Shown here piece after piece: positions 45,153 to 56,569 of a DNA stretch of 64,000 nt; positions within the stretch are counted from its first letter, which is position 1; the number at the start of each line of letters is the position of its first letter. The stretch is from Macrothele yani. Its lineage: Eukaryota > Arthropoda > Arachnida > Araneae > Macrothelidae. The stretch is taken from positions 101,660,489 through 101,724,488 of the forward strand of contig CM077025.1 of NCBI GenBank assembly GCA_039090855.1, read 5' to 3'. The notes beneath the pieces are model-generated. The model saw only the letters and a program-made list of their open reading frames with translations. It was not told the origin of the DNA and searched no databases. The position numbers and the translations under genes were made by a program.

Positions 45153-46465
45153 ATCATTAAGAAGTTGAAAAATCTTAAAATTTTAAATAACACACAAATT
45201 CATGAATTCAAAAAAGTTTTATTCTATTTATATGAAAATAATATTTTTACATACAAGAACAAAATATTCAAGCAAAATTCAGGAGGCCCAACGGACTCGC
45301 CATTATCAACTTTATATGCTGAGGTTGTGATGAACGAGATTGAAGAAAATGTCCTGCATCGTGTGGAAGAAAAGCCAGAAGTGTACTGTCGATACGTGGA
45401 TGATATTTTCATTCTATCAAAACTGAACGAAGAAGAATTAAGAAAATTAACAAAATGTTACAGCTCTTTATACCCAACTATAGAACTCACAGTTGAAATA
45501 GAAAAAAATAATGCAATAGCCTTTTTGGACGTACAAGTTATCAAATCCACTGATAAGTTACTATTCAGGGTTTATCGGAAAAGTTCATTCGTTCCTGTGC
45601 TAATCCCGTACAATTCGGCACATCCTTGTCCTCAAAAATGCAATAGTCTAAAAACCTTAATTAAAAGAGCATATACGCACTCTGAAAATAGTCAGTACAT
45701 CAATGAAGAAATCAAATTCATAAAAAAATTGCAGGTAGCTTTGGTTATCCTAACCATTTAATAAAAAAATGGAACACAGAAGTAATAAAGAAAATAAAAA
45801 ATAATGCTGTAGTAAATAAAAAAGAAGTCAAATATTTAAATGGTTTTCCTTACATTAAAGGTACTACCAATGAAATTAATAATATTTGTAAAAAGCATAA
45901 CATTCAAATTAGAGGAAAAGTAAATACCATCAAAAATATGGTAATAAAAAATAATGAAAAAATAAAAATGTTAGAAAAAGCAGGTATTTACTCAATTCCT
46001 ATTACTGAAAATCCTCCAATGGCTTATATAGGAAGTACCAAAAATAAGCTTAAACACAGATTAAAACAACACGTAAAAAATTGGCAGAAAAAAGAAGAAA
46101 AGACAGCACTTATTCAATACTGTCTGGCTAACCAAAAATATCCTAAATTCGAAAATATAAAAATCATTAAAAGCTGTAAATCCGAAAAACACCTCAGAAT
46201 AGCAGAGTCGGTAATGATTGAAAAAAATAGGGCAAAAGTTTGCAACCATAACGACCCTAATATTTTGAGAAACAGCTGGAAAAATTTAATTAAAATTGAG
46301 CAAAAAAATGAAAAAGTTCAAAAAATGAGATCAGTGACCAATAAGAGATGGCGCCACAACGCTCAAGAAGAAGCGATAGCCGATAACAGAAGCAGCCCGC
46401 GAGAACCACTGAAATGCCCAGCTGACACGGTCCGTGCTAGTCGGAGCAAAACGTCCCCTAGATGA
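45153..46465 (+). pseudogene. PLE RT fragment plus GIY-YIG endonuclease (right copy)
   Basis: Motif B has changed (QNSGGPTDSPLSTLYAEVVM, where the left copy has RGPMGSPLS). Motif C is YCRYVDDIFILSK, and the frame runs through the codon that is a stop in the left copy. It shifts frame by one base near 45727 (IKKLQVALVILTI then stop). It is open again from about 45938 (VIKNNEKIKMLEKAGIYSIP, AYIGSTKNKLKHRLKQHVKN) to 46465, where it runs past the left copy's C-terminal RR.SDSR region through a small frame change. Not functional. Confidence 0.9.
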
Positions 46466-46742
46466 CGGTAATGGATTATTACCGAAAGTACTCGGGTTTT
46501 GAAAAAATTATTGAAGTAAATGAGGAGGCAGCAAAGGAAAAAAACTCATTTAGTGACAAGGCCAGATAAATACCAACGGGGAAAAAAATAAATAAATAAA
46601 ATAAATGAAGTGGACTCACAACTAAATGAAAAAACCCCCATGCCGCATCCACATAACGGAAATAAGAATTGAAAGCCAAGCCCCATGTGCGGTAAGTGTT
46701 TATCGAACTTTACCAACAAAAAGGGAAGTTCAAAAATGCAAA
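45153..46742 (+). mobile_element. Penelope-like element, right arm of 3.5-kb palindrome
   Basis: A second copy of the same PLE, on + and abutting the left copy at about 45152/45153. It is truncated further downstream than the left copy: it starts within the linker IIKKLKNLKILNNTQIHEF and so lacks RT motif A. The two are nearly identical where they overlap. The 3' end at 46742 shares 'gttcaaaaatgcaaa' with the left copy. Confidence 0.9.
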
Positions 46743-47660
46743 TGCATTAATGCACATTAAAAAATAACCTCCAATATTGGAAGTAAATTAAAATATTTTT
46801 TGTTTTGTTTTCCTGTGGTTGGATTTTTGGAAGTGGAAATGCTGTCACAAATCAAAATAAACACTATCCCCCTCCCTAGTGAAAAAACTGTGCTCCATTA
46901 GATGTAATGTATGAAAATATTTGTCACAGTGACTTAAAAACACAATGTGCTCAAGTTCCTCATTATGAATAGTACCCATCAAATAAAAATTATTTTAACT
47001 AGATATTAAGAATAGATAAAACATTCCCAGTTAGGAATATGTACTCACACCATCTAGCAGCAGAATTGTGTGTTATGAAAAATCAGAAAGTGTTTGCAAA
47101 ATGTACTTTGTAGTGGAAGATATCAAAACCAGAAAGCATTTTTAAATCAAATATTTAGAAACAGAGATATTGGGGAAAACATAATACAACTTTTATAACC
47201 CCTTATAGAAAAAAGTACATCATTTTAAGAAACAGTTGGCTGCAAAGTGTTCTTGATAATAAGGAAGATATTTTCTCCTGGATATTTAGAAGCAAAGATA
47301 CCGCTGTGCATAAAAATATGCATGCTGATGCTCTCTAGTGACAGAACAGTGCACAGGAAAAATGTGAAAAATATATGTAGAATATTTTTCATAGTGGGGA
47401 CTGTGCAATGTAAAGAAAGAAAGAAACGTTATACTTAAAAGCAAAATGAATGTTGTACATACCTAGCTGAAAAAATGTACATTGGTTAAAGTAGGTAATG
47501 TTGCCATTCACTATAATCTTCATCATAGTGAATGGCATTCAGTGCAAAAGAAGAATTTTTCAGAATGGATTTTTTAAATCTGAGATACTGTTCCCACGAA
47601 CAGCATAAATGTGAGTTATGAAAACTTCGTGTAACCAAGAAAGATAAGAAGAGGAACTCA
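46743..47660. other. Intron 5: no gene; short hairpin
   Basis: AT-rich. Motif-like echoes ('ctagtga.a.aac.gtg') recur near 46880, 47055 and 47335 and suggest a very old tandem repeat. At 47503-47534 GCCATTCACTAT and its inverse form a 12-bp-arm hairpin. Confidence 0.45.
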
Positions 47661-47664
47661 TGAA

Positions 47665-47972
47665 TAAGGAAATTGACAAGAGTAGAAGACATCATGATCA
47701 GAGTAAAAGCCCTGGACTGGCAATGGGCTGGACATATTGCCAGGAGAATGGATCATCGATGGATGACCAAAATTTTCTACTGTATTCCAATAAACAGGAA
47801 AAGACCCAGGTGAAGGCCATATCGGAGATGAGTGGATGAAATTCAAAAGCATACACGAGTTTCATGGAACAGACTGACTCAAGACAGACCGTTGTGGAAG
47901 AAACTTGGGGAAACCTTCATCCAACTGTGGATTGATAATGGTTGACATTGATGATTATGATGATGATATATG
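47665..47972 (+). mobile_element. RTE LINE 3' fragment
   Basis: The frame on + gives TRVEDIMIRVKALDWQWAGH, IARRMDHRWMTKIF, then (after stops) NRLTQDRPLWKKLGETFIQ and LWIDNG. This is the same family as the LINE at 29403-30835 (TRVEDIMIRVKSLKWQWAGH, WRKLGETFVQQWIDNG). It ends in a (GAT)n-rich tail at 47950-47972, as that family does. Strong 5' truncation; dead. Confidence 0.9.
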
Positions 47973-48592
47973 TATGATATTTTGCATTATTTCATTACGA
48001 GTGGTAGTTTATAAAAATAAATCGTAGTAGGACATTTTCAAGCAGTGGTACAGTTGCAAATTGGATGCACATTGATATATGCACAAATAATTTTTCAAAT
48101 TGGAGCTGTCTATAGGCAAAGAGATAATATACAAATTAGTATGTGTGATAGATGGATGGGCACACAAAATGAACAATAAACATATTCTTTTTTCAAAAGA
48201 CATAAAAATAAAATAGGTCTGGATAGGTACATTCAATAAACTGGACATTTCACAAATTAGGACTCTAAAAATAGTCAAGTAATCAACAGAACTTTTTTAA
48301 ACAAAAAAGTAAGGGAAAGATAAAATGACCACAGATATGAGTCATTATATTAAGACTGGCAACAAGTACTTAACTATGGCCCAGAACAATGGAATGAGTG
48401 CTATCACAAAAATTCGGCCATTTTTACACCTAAGAAATTCCTTTTAAAGCAAATTAAATTTTAACAAGTTTTTCGAAATGAGTGGTGATAGTTTTCAAGA
48501 TTTTATGAATGTTTGTTGACCAGTATAGTCATATTATAATTTAACATAAATTATATTAATATGTTTTGGTTGTTATTTTTCTCTCATTGCAG
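47973..48592. other. End of intron 5: no gene seen
   Basis: AT-rich intron sequence ending in a good polypyrimidine tract (tttttctctcattgcag). Confidence 0.6.
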
Positions 48593-48750
48593 TTGGCTCA
48601 CTAGAGATTTCAAATCTCAGGGTCGACTTTCCATTGGAAGCAGTGGGCATAAGAATTTGTTTGTGTCTGTTGGATTAGAAGGTTCTACTCTGGACAGCAA
48701 GGGAGGCATTGTTGGTGGAACTATAGAACTCAGTCAAATAGATACTTGCA
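48593..48750 (+). CDS. BLTP1: BLTP1/tweek internal exon 6 of window
   Basis: Enters in phase 2 (Ser codon split) and leaves in phase 1. It reads SWLTRDFKSQGRLSIGSSGH, then KNLFVSVGLEGSTLDSKGGI and VGGTIELSQIDTC. The pattern KSQGRLS.GS...SVGL..S.LDSKGG.VGGTI is strongly conserved in the family. Donor GTGAGT. 158 bases. Confidence 0.95.
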
Positions 48751-48844
48751 GTGAGTGAATTTTCATTTATTAATTTGTGAACTAAGAACAACTTGTCAGA
48801 CTTCTCATTACCCTTTGACGCTAAAAGAATTTTTCAGATTTTGT

Positions 48845-49620
48845 ATTTGTTATATACATAGTACGAGCAAAACATTATGACCATCCACCTACTATTATGT
48901 TAGTCCTCCGTGAGCTGCCACCACTGCGGCCGTGCGATGAGGTATGCTCTTCACAAGTCCCCAGAAAGTGTCCAATGGTATGTCATACCATATCAATATC
49001 AGTATTAAGTGCCACCCATAAGTCATCCAGTATCTGTTGCAGAGAGTCTATATTCCACAGCTGCCAATGCAAGTGATCCCAAATGTGTTCAGTTGGGTTT
49101 ATACAGGCAGCCTTGGTAGAACATGGATGTCATCCTCAGATTCCTTGAACCAGTCCTGGACAACACAGAACTTATGATACTGTGTGTTGTCCTAGTGGAA
49201 CACCCAATCACTCTCTGGAAATAGTGTCATCGTAAACCGATGAACCAGGTCTGCAATGCTGTGCAGGTATACTGTAGCATTCAGGCTATCCACCCTTTTC
49301 AGGGGACTTAAAGTGTCTCACGTAAGCATACCCCAGAGTGTTACACGCCCACAGCCATTCATCTTACTAGCTACTGCCCATCAACTTGATGCTGTTGGAA
49401 ACCTGATTCATCAGAGAAGGCAACTTTTTTCCACGTTCCACCCCCAATGTCTTCTGGCACACTCCAGTTGTTTTCACTGATAGTGTGGTGTAGTTACGCA
49501 TTTACACTGTAGGCCCATGTGGTAGAGGGATTGTAGCTGTGGATACACTTCTCTGTGCTCCCAGACTGCAGACCATGGTCAGCTGTGACAAGGTGGGACA
49601 CCTATTGCCCTGCACAATAT
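48845..49620 (-). mobile_element. Tc1-like transposon relic
   Basis: The left end on + ('gagcaaaacattatgaccat') is the kind found at Tc1-like termini. On minus, frames near 49430-49400 give KKVAFSDESGFQQHQVDG (first Asp). Near 49185-49120 come a D-N pair (DNTQYHKFCVVQDWFKESED) and DDIHVLPRLPV, the second catalytic region. Near 49090-49050 the text is close to the usual P.EH.WD motif. The right end was not placed. Same family as the debris at 52740-53640, in opposite orientation. Confidence 0.7.
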
Positions 49621-50318
49621 GGCTTGGCCTCCTCTCTTCCCTGTCTGGTGCTCTTTGGCCAAATATGGCCCTTGTGCCATAAAAATCAATCTACCAACCA
49701 ACCATCCTTTCTTCCCAAGCATTAAGCAGTTGTGGCCTTCCAACACCCACCCATCGATTATGAGTTGTGCCTCTTTCCAACCACTCTCAGTACACTTTAA
49801 CTCTGTCAGCCAATGAACAGCTGACAAAGTTTGCTGTTTCCCAGAAACTGCCACCCTTTGCTGTATATTCAATGATCATGCCATTTTGCAAAGGAGTCAA
49901 ATCTCATCCCTTACCCATTACAACCACTGTTTCAGCTCAGATTAATACTGCACGAGTGCACGTGTTACAAATAGCATTGCATACGCTGTTGACATTCAAC
50001 ATATGTACAATGCTCTGCTAGAAGTTATTCAAGCATCAGATAGGAGGGAGGGTCAACCTACGTAGTTCTTGCTACATTTGTTTCTTGGACATTTATCTAA
50101 GCACATTAAGAATAAATTTGCAGAAAAGTTTAGTGACTTAGTTGTTATTCTGTTTCGTGTGACTAACAGACTGCTGCCTCTCGACCTTTCAGAAGGAATA
50201 TGGGTTCTGGTTGTTGAGCAAAAACCTTGTGTTGATATCTTCTGGTAAAACAATAGCCAAGCATTATTTTAAAAAATGCTGCATCACTAAGGCTTTTGAT
50301 GGCACAGAAGTCGATATC
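49621..50318. other. Intron 6: no gene seen
   Basis: A stretch near 49620-49700 ending in 'aaccaaccaacc'-like text looks like a SINE tail but has no identifiable head. Open frames at 49579-49872 and 50163-50453 have no recognised domain. Confidence 0.4.
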
Positions 50319-50374
50319 GTGTGTGGAAAACACAAACATCAACAACTCTGTTAATGTTTGTGTTTTCCACACAC
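50319..50374. repeat. Perfect hairpin, 21-bp arms
   Basis: GTGTGTGGAAAACACAAACA (plus T) is followed after a 14-base loop by its exact inverse. It lies in otherwise unremarkable intron sequence. Confidence 0.95.
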
Positions 50375-50651
50375 ATTCTGAATCAGTCAAAATGTGATTC
50401 GGAATAATCGAACCCTGGTGAAGAAGTTTTATACTGGGATAGTGATACAACAATAGAGAGTGAAGTGTTATATACTCTTAAACATTTTCTATTTCAGTAC
50501 ATTGTATTCCATTGAAGATAAAAAAGAGTGTTCATTTATTTTAATATTTTCATTTTTTCTTTGTTATTGGTACTAAATAGTGGTGCATTTACAATTGATG
50601 GGTGTCTTATTTTGTCATTTCTTTATATGTATTATTTGTAATGTATTATAT

Positions 50652-50870
50652 GCCGCCCCGGTGGCGCAGTGGTCTAAGGCGTTGGCCTCTGATCATTCGT
50701 CCGTAAGGGGTCCGGGTTCGAATCCCGGCGAGGCATGGATGTTGTGTTTGTCTTACGGCACTGGCTCTCCCCCTTCCCTGGAACCAGTGACCCTAAATTA
50801 GGGACGGGCGACTGCTTATAGCCCATTGAGTTGCTCACGGTGGTCGTTAAACCTCCAATCAAAAAAAAAA
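50652..50870 (+). repeat. tRNA-Leu-like SINE with 12-bp target duplication
   Basis: The head is a tRNA-like sequence with A box TGGCGCAGTGG and B box GGTTCGAATCC. The body follows ('gaaccagtgaccctaaa', 'gctcacggtggtcgttaaac') and ends in an A-run. It is flanked by AATGTATTATAT at 50640-50651 and 50871-50882, a retrotransposition-type duplication. Transcription by RNA polymerase III from the internal boxes is expected. The intact boxes and exact duplication suggest a fairly recent insertion. Not a functional tRNA gene. Confidence 0.95.
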
Positions 50871-51109
50871 AATGTATTATATCATTTGTAATGAATTATG
50901 GTATATCATTTGTGCATGCAATGTTTCATTGTCCATACAGTTTTCTGTCCAGCATGTAATATTTTTTCCAAAACATCTGCATTTGGCTAATTTGCATTGT
51001 CATAATTATGAAAACATTTAAATGATTATTAAAAAGTTCTTTGTACTCTTTCTCTGCACTTTTCCTTGCATTGACATTATCATTGAAAACATGTTATTTT
51101 GTCATTTCT

Positions 51110-51720
51110 TTATATACCAGCCGTGTTTGCTGACAGTAAAAGTGACATAAAATTGTGAGATGTTGAAAATATTAGATTAATATGATAATTATAGTTTCTA
51201 AGAATACATAAAATAGCAAAAATATCTTATTCATTGATTTTAGGTTAGTTCTTTTTGCTCCTTAGCTTTTGATACGATTGTCATCCTAATATCAATGACT
51301 GCTAGATCTTTGAGTTTTCCATTCAGCATCATTGTTGTTCTTGCTGCTTGCTAGTGAAAGTGTCTTAAAAATTCCAAAAACATTAAAATTAATAGGTTAA
51401 GATCATATTACAATATTTAAAATTATGTAAAGTAACGAAAATACCTTCTTTGCCAAAAAATATGCCACTATTTCATTTCTCTCCTCCACATTTGATATCA
51501 TTGTCATCCTCACTGTTTTCTAATAAAATGACATAAAATTCCAAGATGTTGAAAATGTTTTATTAAAATTATATTTGATAACTCTAGTAAACCTAAAAGC
51601 ACAAAAAATAACAAAAATGTCTTTCCCTTTAGGATAATGTTTTTTTTTTTTTTTTTTTTTTTTGTCTTCTGCTTAGTGTTCAACATTGTTGTTGTCCATG
51701 CTATTTGCTAATTCCATAAT
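51110..51720 (+). repeat. Degenerate tandem repeat, about 170-210 bp units
   Basis: Landmarks '.agtg.cataaaatt...agatgttgaaaat' recur near 51141, 51357 and 51526, each followed by 'ctaa.aa.aaa.aacaaaaat.tctt' and 'cattgttgtcc.tgct'. A long T tract lies at 51641-51663. No coding potential. Confidence 0.6.
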
Positions 51721-51894
51721 TCCCTGCGGATTGTTATGAAAGTAAGAAAGAAATATAAAGTCTGGAGGAAATCTTTAAAAAATAGATGTCATTTGCCAGA
51801 GAGAATCTCCAACAAAAAAATTCTAAAATAAATTTAGAATGCAACTGGTCCCAAAAATAATTTTTTTTTTTTTTTTTTTTAATTTTTGCTTAGC

Positions 51895-52060
51895 CGCCCT
51901 GAATTGTGTTTTCGTTTTCCCAGGTAGAAGTTCCACTGGTTTCTGTTTTGGTTTTCCGAGGTGGAAATCACATTGGTTTTTGTTATGGTTTTCCCAGATG
52001 GAGATCCTATTGGTTTTTGTTGTTGTTTTCCCATATGGAGACATGACTTTGGTTTTCCCT
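51895..52060 (+). repeat. Tandem repeat, about 55-60 bp, three copies
   Basis: Units built on 'ttggttttcc.a.gtggaa.tc..attggtttttgtt' begin near 51910, 51948 and 51990, with a fourth partial near 52028. The T-rich strand contains the recurring GGTTTTCCCA phrase. A T tract precedes it at 51857-51879. Confidence 0.7.
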
Positions 52061-52343
52061 ATGGTGTCTTCAGTGGTAACTGGTAACACCAATTTAAGGC
52101 ACAAGTGCAAAGACAGAGTAAGTAGAATTTTTCAAACGTTTTCATAATTATGACTATTCAAACTAGCCAAATGTGGATGTTTTGGAAGAAATATGGTATG
52201 TTGAACAGAAGAACGTATTGCCATAGAAGTACTGCATATGCAAATTATATACTTGAAGACACCATATTTATAGAATGATATTTTAGAATTTTTATACTGA
52301 AATATTGATATGATGATTTGAATTCTATTTTTGCAATTTATAG

Positions 52344-52542
52344 TGCATCTAAAAGAGGAATGGGGTCAAGAGCCAGACCACACAGTAGCCCTGAAATTAG
52401 TTGCACTTGAGTCCCGCCTTGACTACATGGGAACTAGTGTTTTGATGGGGCGTGTTAGTTCTCTGGATATCACTTTGAAAGATGAATGGCGAGTCAGTGC
52501 GCTTATCACACATGATCCTCTCTCTAGTCACCCTACCAAACG
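52344..52542 (+). CDS. BLTP1: BLTP1/tweek internal exon 7 of window
   Basis: Enters in phase 1 (Met codon split with 48750) and leaves in phase 2. It reads HLKEEWGQEPDHTVALKLVA, then LESRLDYMGTSVLMGRVSSL and DITLKDEWRVSALITHD. The R.DYMG.S.LMG...S...L.DEW.V block is characteristic of the family. Acceptor TTTATAG, donor GTAATG. 199 bases. The next exon should encode the HGDL..D.FQ region; it is not seen before 64000, so intron 7 exceeds 11.4 kb. Confidence 0.95.
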
Positions 52543-52739
52543 GTAATGTTGCTAAATCAATTTTTAATATGTAATTTAGATAAGGTACACATGCTGACCT
52601 CTGAATTAGAAACCTTTATGCAGGTGTATGTAAATGTCACTTATGCAGTGCATATGCAAAATACATGGTCATGTTCATCAACATGTAATCAGGAAAACTA
52701 TTTGAGACTGCTGCTGGTCAGTAATTGTCAGTGACACAT

Positions 52740-53640
52740 TGTCTTCGTGTGGCACAATGGCAATCTGTCAGGAACAAGATCAATGTTTTCTGAGAAGGCT
52801 TGTACAGAAAAACAGGACTTAATGTGTGCAGCAGTTGACCAAAGCATTTAATGAAGGCTGATCCTGGCTCATATCTTAGCGAAATGTTGTCACAGAATTG
52901 AAGAGGTTCAGCGTTAGCAGTCTCATGCCTATATGGAAATCACTGATTTCCGCGAAGAACTGGAGAGTTCATCTACAGTGGTGTCAGGAACATGGTGACT
53001 GGACACTGGAAGACTGGAAAAAAAGTCATGTGATCCAATGAGTCGCGGTACACTTTGTTCTGTACCGACAGTAGACAGAGAGTTTGGCTGGAGCCCAATG
53101 AAGCAATGGACTCGGCTTGCTCTGCAAACACAACTCAAGGTTTTGGAGGTGATGTCATAGGGGGGGGTACATTCTGTTGGTATGGAATGGACTCCTGATA
53201 TTGCTGGGAAGGCCAAGTGTCCTCCAAGGATTATCTTAGCATTGTTTCCAATCAAGTCCATCATGCAATGTTGACTTTTCATCCAACAGGTGATGGCTGT
53301 TTTATGAATGACAATGCTACTGCCCATCGAGCAAGATGTGTTCAGCAGTGATACAGTGAGCATCACAGCGATTTCCGCCATCTTCCCTGGCCACAACAAA
53401 GCCCAGATCTAAACCCCTTGAGAATGTATTGGAATGTTAGAAAAGCAGGTCCAGGAGCAAAGTCCTCTTCTATCAAATCTGAGCCAGTTAAAGGACTGTC
53501 TGGTGAATGCCTAGTATGTTGTATGCATACATGCACTCTAACACCTTGTGGGATTTATGCCAAACCGCATATGTGCTGTAATTTGGGCTAAAGGAGGTCC
53601 AACCTAGTATTGAATAACAGTTTCTAATTCAGTGGTATGT
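52740..53640 (+). mobile_element. Tc1-like transposon debris
   Basis: Pieces on + include ILAHILAKCCHRIEEVQR, RLEKKSCDPMSRGTLCSVPT (normally VMWSDES) and LQTQLKVLEVMS. The right end near 53590-53625 ('ggaggtccaacctagtattg') is the inverse of the left end of the Tc1 at 48845. Many stops and frameshifts; no catalytic triad can be read. Confidence 0.6.
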
Positions 53641-54375
53641 GTGTGTATAATAAATAAGATTTTGTGTGTGTGTGTGTGTGGAAATGAAATTATTTTCACT
53701 GTCACATGCTATAATTAGTTATAAGTTTTATCACCCTTTGCTTGTTATCAATTGAGTTGTCGTGAATGTGTTACTTTTCATTTTGCTTCTCAAATTCTGT
53801 CAGAAATTTTCTAGGCTGTTCTTTAAAGATTTATATATTTGTGTAACCTACATAGATACTTGATATTCGCAAACGCCCCCCCCCCCCCCTCTCCAGTGAA
53901 TATAGGAAAGAGAAATAACAGTTATGGATTAATCCAAATTCACCAATGCCTGTGGGGTAGAATTAACCCTTGAATCAAGAGCTCAAGAAATATTCTGTGG
54001 AATTGTTATCAGTCAGCTTTTTTCTGTGGAAATTTCTGGGTGCACCTGTTCAACAAAGCATTTGTGATAACATGATGTGCAGTATGATAAATTCCATGGA
54101 TCCATCGCTTATAATAAAAAAACAAATTTATAAATTTTACATGCTATATAGGCTGTTCTTTAAAGATTTAGTATATATTTGTGTAACCTACTAGGCTGTT
54201 CTTTAAAGATTTAGTAAAAGGAAGCTTTATATAGACACATAAAAGCAAGCTTTATATAGACCACATTTGAAAGGAAAGTAGAGTAATAGAAATAACATAA
54301 TGAACTCTCATTCTTGGCTACAGGACTCATTAATTCTTTAACCAAGGAATCCAAAAAAATATTCAGTCAAAAGAA
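53641..54375. other. Intron 7: no gene; small repeats
   Basis: A (GT)n run at 53663-53680 and a C-run at 53876-53889. The phrase 'aggctgttctttaaagattta' recurs at about 53812, 54149 and 54192, a local duplication. No gene. Confidence 0.5.
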
Positions 54376-54377
54376 TC

Positions 54378-54662
54378 GTTAATACAGTAATCAGACATCT
54401 CGGAATTGCCTGTATTTACTGTTCTTCATGTGACATTTATCACATCAGAAAACTTAAAAATTACATCTTTCTGGAGCTAGAATTGAACATGCATCTCTCG
54501 ATTTCCATTGCAGCATGCTATCCATTACACCACCCAGGATAATCAAGCGGGTTCAATTCCTACTCCAGGATAATGTAATTTCCAAGTTTTTTGATGTGAT
54601 TAATGTTATGTGAAGTACAGTAAATGCAGGCAATTCAGAGATGTCTAATTGCTGTATTAATT
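54378..54662. repeat. Palindromic tRNA-like SINE, about 110-bp arms
   Basis: Left arm 54378-54486 and right arm about 54550-54662 are inverted copies. On minus, the left side contains a tRNA-like head (A box TGGTGTAATGG near 54535, B box-like GTTCAATTCT near 54490). The right arm carries only the B-box half on + (GGTTCAATTCC near 54550). So a SINE-like unit and an inverted partial copy face each other. Confidence 0.75.
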
Positions 54663-55024
54663 ATTCTGACATATCTCCACTTATTGTTAGAGGAATATTT
54701 CTTTCAGAGAATTTATTCAGTATAAATTTTGTTGGATGCCATTTTTTCATTGATATCCTAATTCATCCTTGTTCACAGGGTATATTAATTATTTTAACTT
54801 TTGTTGAAATAAAAACCACACATATAAAACCTGCATGATATGTAGACCATAATGGATTGAAAATAAACTGAAACAATGGGTACACCAATCCTTTTGCCAA
54901 CACCATGAAAAAATTTTGTGGAGATGATGTTGTAAGCCATTCTTCCATGGAAATTTCTCAGGCTTGTCAGAAAAATTTAACACAGATTTCCTAGGCTGGA
55001 TCTGAAATCTGTAATAACTGTAAA
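54663..55024. other. Intron 7: no gene seen
   Basis: AT-rich sequence with no recognised feature. Confidence 0.55.
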
Positions 55025-55072
55025 GAGTAACAGTAAATCATGGAAACCATTTTAATGGTGTATGATACAAAC
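55025..55072. repeat. Left arm outer part of split palindrome
   Basis: 'aaccattttaatggtgtatg' and 'atacaaac' match, inverted, the segment ending near 61262 in the right arm. The arm resumes at 61071 after the hAT insertion. Confidence 0.85.
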
Positions 55073-56569
55073 AGGGTTCCCACGTCACCTGGAGAACCGG
55101 GAAATCAGGGAATTGTCAGGGAAAAAAATATTGGCTCAAAAAGTCAGAGAAAACATGAATTTTTGTAAAAAAATCAGGGAATTTTGAAATTTTATTTCAT
55201 AAGTCAGGGAATTTGGGGAGTTTCTAAAATAAAATACTTTTTTATCTGTGTTTGATCTTTCTCCGTATTTAACATTTCGTTTAGTTCACTCCCAGGGACC
55301 GAACTGTAGGTTAAAGGGGAAGGGGGGTGAAACTAACATATTTGGCAGAGTTCTCCGTCATTGAGCACTAGAAAAGGAGTTCATTGCAGCCACGTGGGGA
55401 GGAAACCCCTACGGTGGCTACTAGGAAATGAAAAAGGTGCATAGTGTTGGAGTGAGAATGGAGCCTGTGGAGGGGTTACGATGGAGTGACCAAAGCACTT
55501 CCTGCCCTCTTCATGCCTTTGTTTGACTGCCAGACTGGGGATAAAAATGGTGAAAACTAAGTTTTTCTATTCTTCATGCAACTGGCTGAAATTTTTACAT
55601 ACACCATAATTGGTTAACAGAAGCTGGCCTCTAAAATTTTGTGTGAATCGGTAAAGAACTTTTGAAATTATCCTTTTAAATTTTTAATGGGATAAATCTT
55701 TAATGTAGCGCTCTTACTGAGGGTTTCTGGTGAGCTTTGCCGTGCCTCAGTGCGTTTTAAGAGCTTACTGGTGAACGGTCACTAAACGGGCTTTGAGCGG
55801 TCGCAATGACTGTGTGTGCCAACAGGAGCCAACTGAGTTATTGCCTTCTTTAACGTTCCGAGACTCTTTTCGGAGTAAATGTTTATGTTCCACTGAATAT
55901 GTTGCAGAATGCTTTTCATTCTTTTTTTTACTGCTATTTAGAAAGAAGATGAAGTGTTCGTATTCTATTTTTTTTTTTTCCTCTTTTCTCTGCAAGAAAA
56001 GATTTCACTTCAATGTTTGACTTTTAAGTTTGCGTGCTAAATATTTCAATGACTACATCTATTCCTTTTCATTTTTTTTTTTGATATTTATTATAACCGC
56101 ATAATAAAGTTATGAATTCACTCTCCGCAAGAAATGTGCTGCAGGATGACAAGCTTAAAATTATTTTTTTTAAGCTTTTATCCGATTCGCTTGAAATTTA
56201 AGGGGCCCGTTCCTGTTAGTGATTTATGGAGATGATTAAAGGTTCAGTCAGTTTTGCGAAAAATCCGCAAAAACATATTTTCAACATTTTTTATCGCAGT
56301 CTCAGAACCCCATGTCGGATACTTCGTTATCAAACCAAAGCCTCTGGCCAATGCAAAAAGAGGGAATCCTGCTGGCGCGCATGCTTTTACCACGATCAGA
56401 GAGTTTCTGCCAACCACCCACGTCACCCACAAACAGCCAGCCATGTGGTGCCTGCCCGCCGGTATTTGCTCTCGTGCTTGCACCTTACATAGAGTTTTCG
56501 ACGGCGTTTGTGTCAAATTAAAGTAATCGGCGAATTGAGAAGTCTGCAAGGTTTCTGACTGGTGCAATT

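Noticed and set aside
50652..50735. Possible functional tRNA-Leu gene
   Set aside because: It has A and B boxes but continues into a SINE body with an A-tail and target duplication, and the cloverleaf is imperfect.
52929..53399. 156-codon minus-strand frame
   Set aside because: It is the antisense of Tc1-like transposase debris readable on the + strand.
56244..56567. 107-codon minus-strand frame upstream of the hAT transposase
   Set aside because: Opposite to the transposase, no domain, and inside the non-coding left part of the hAT element.
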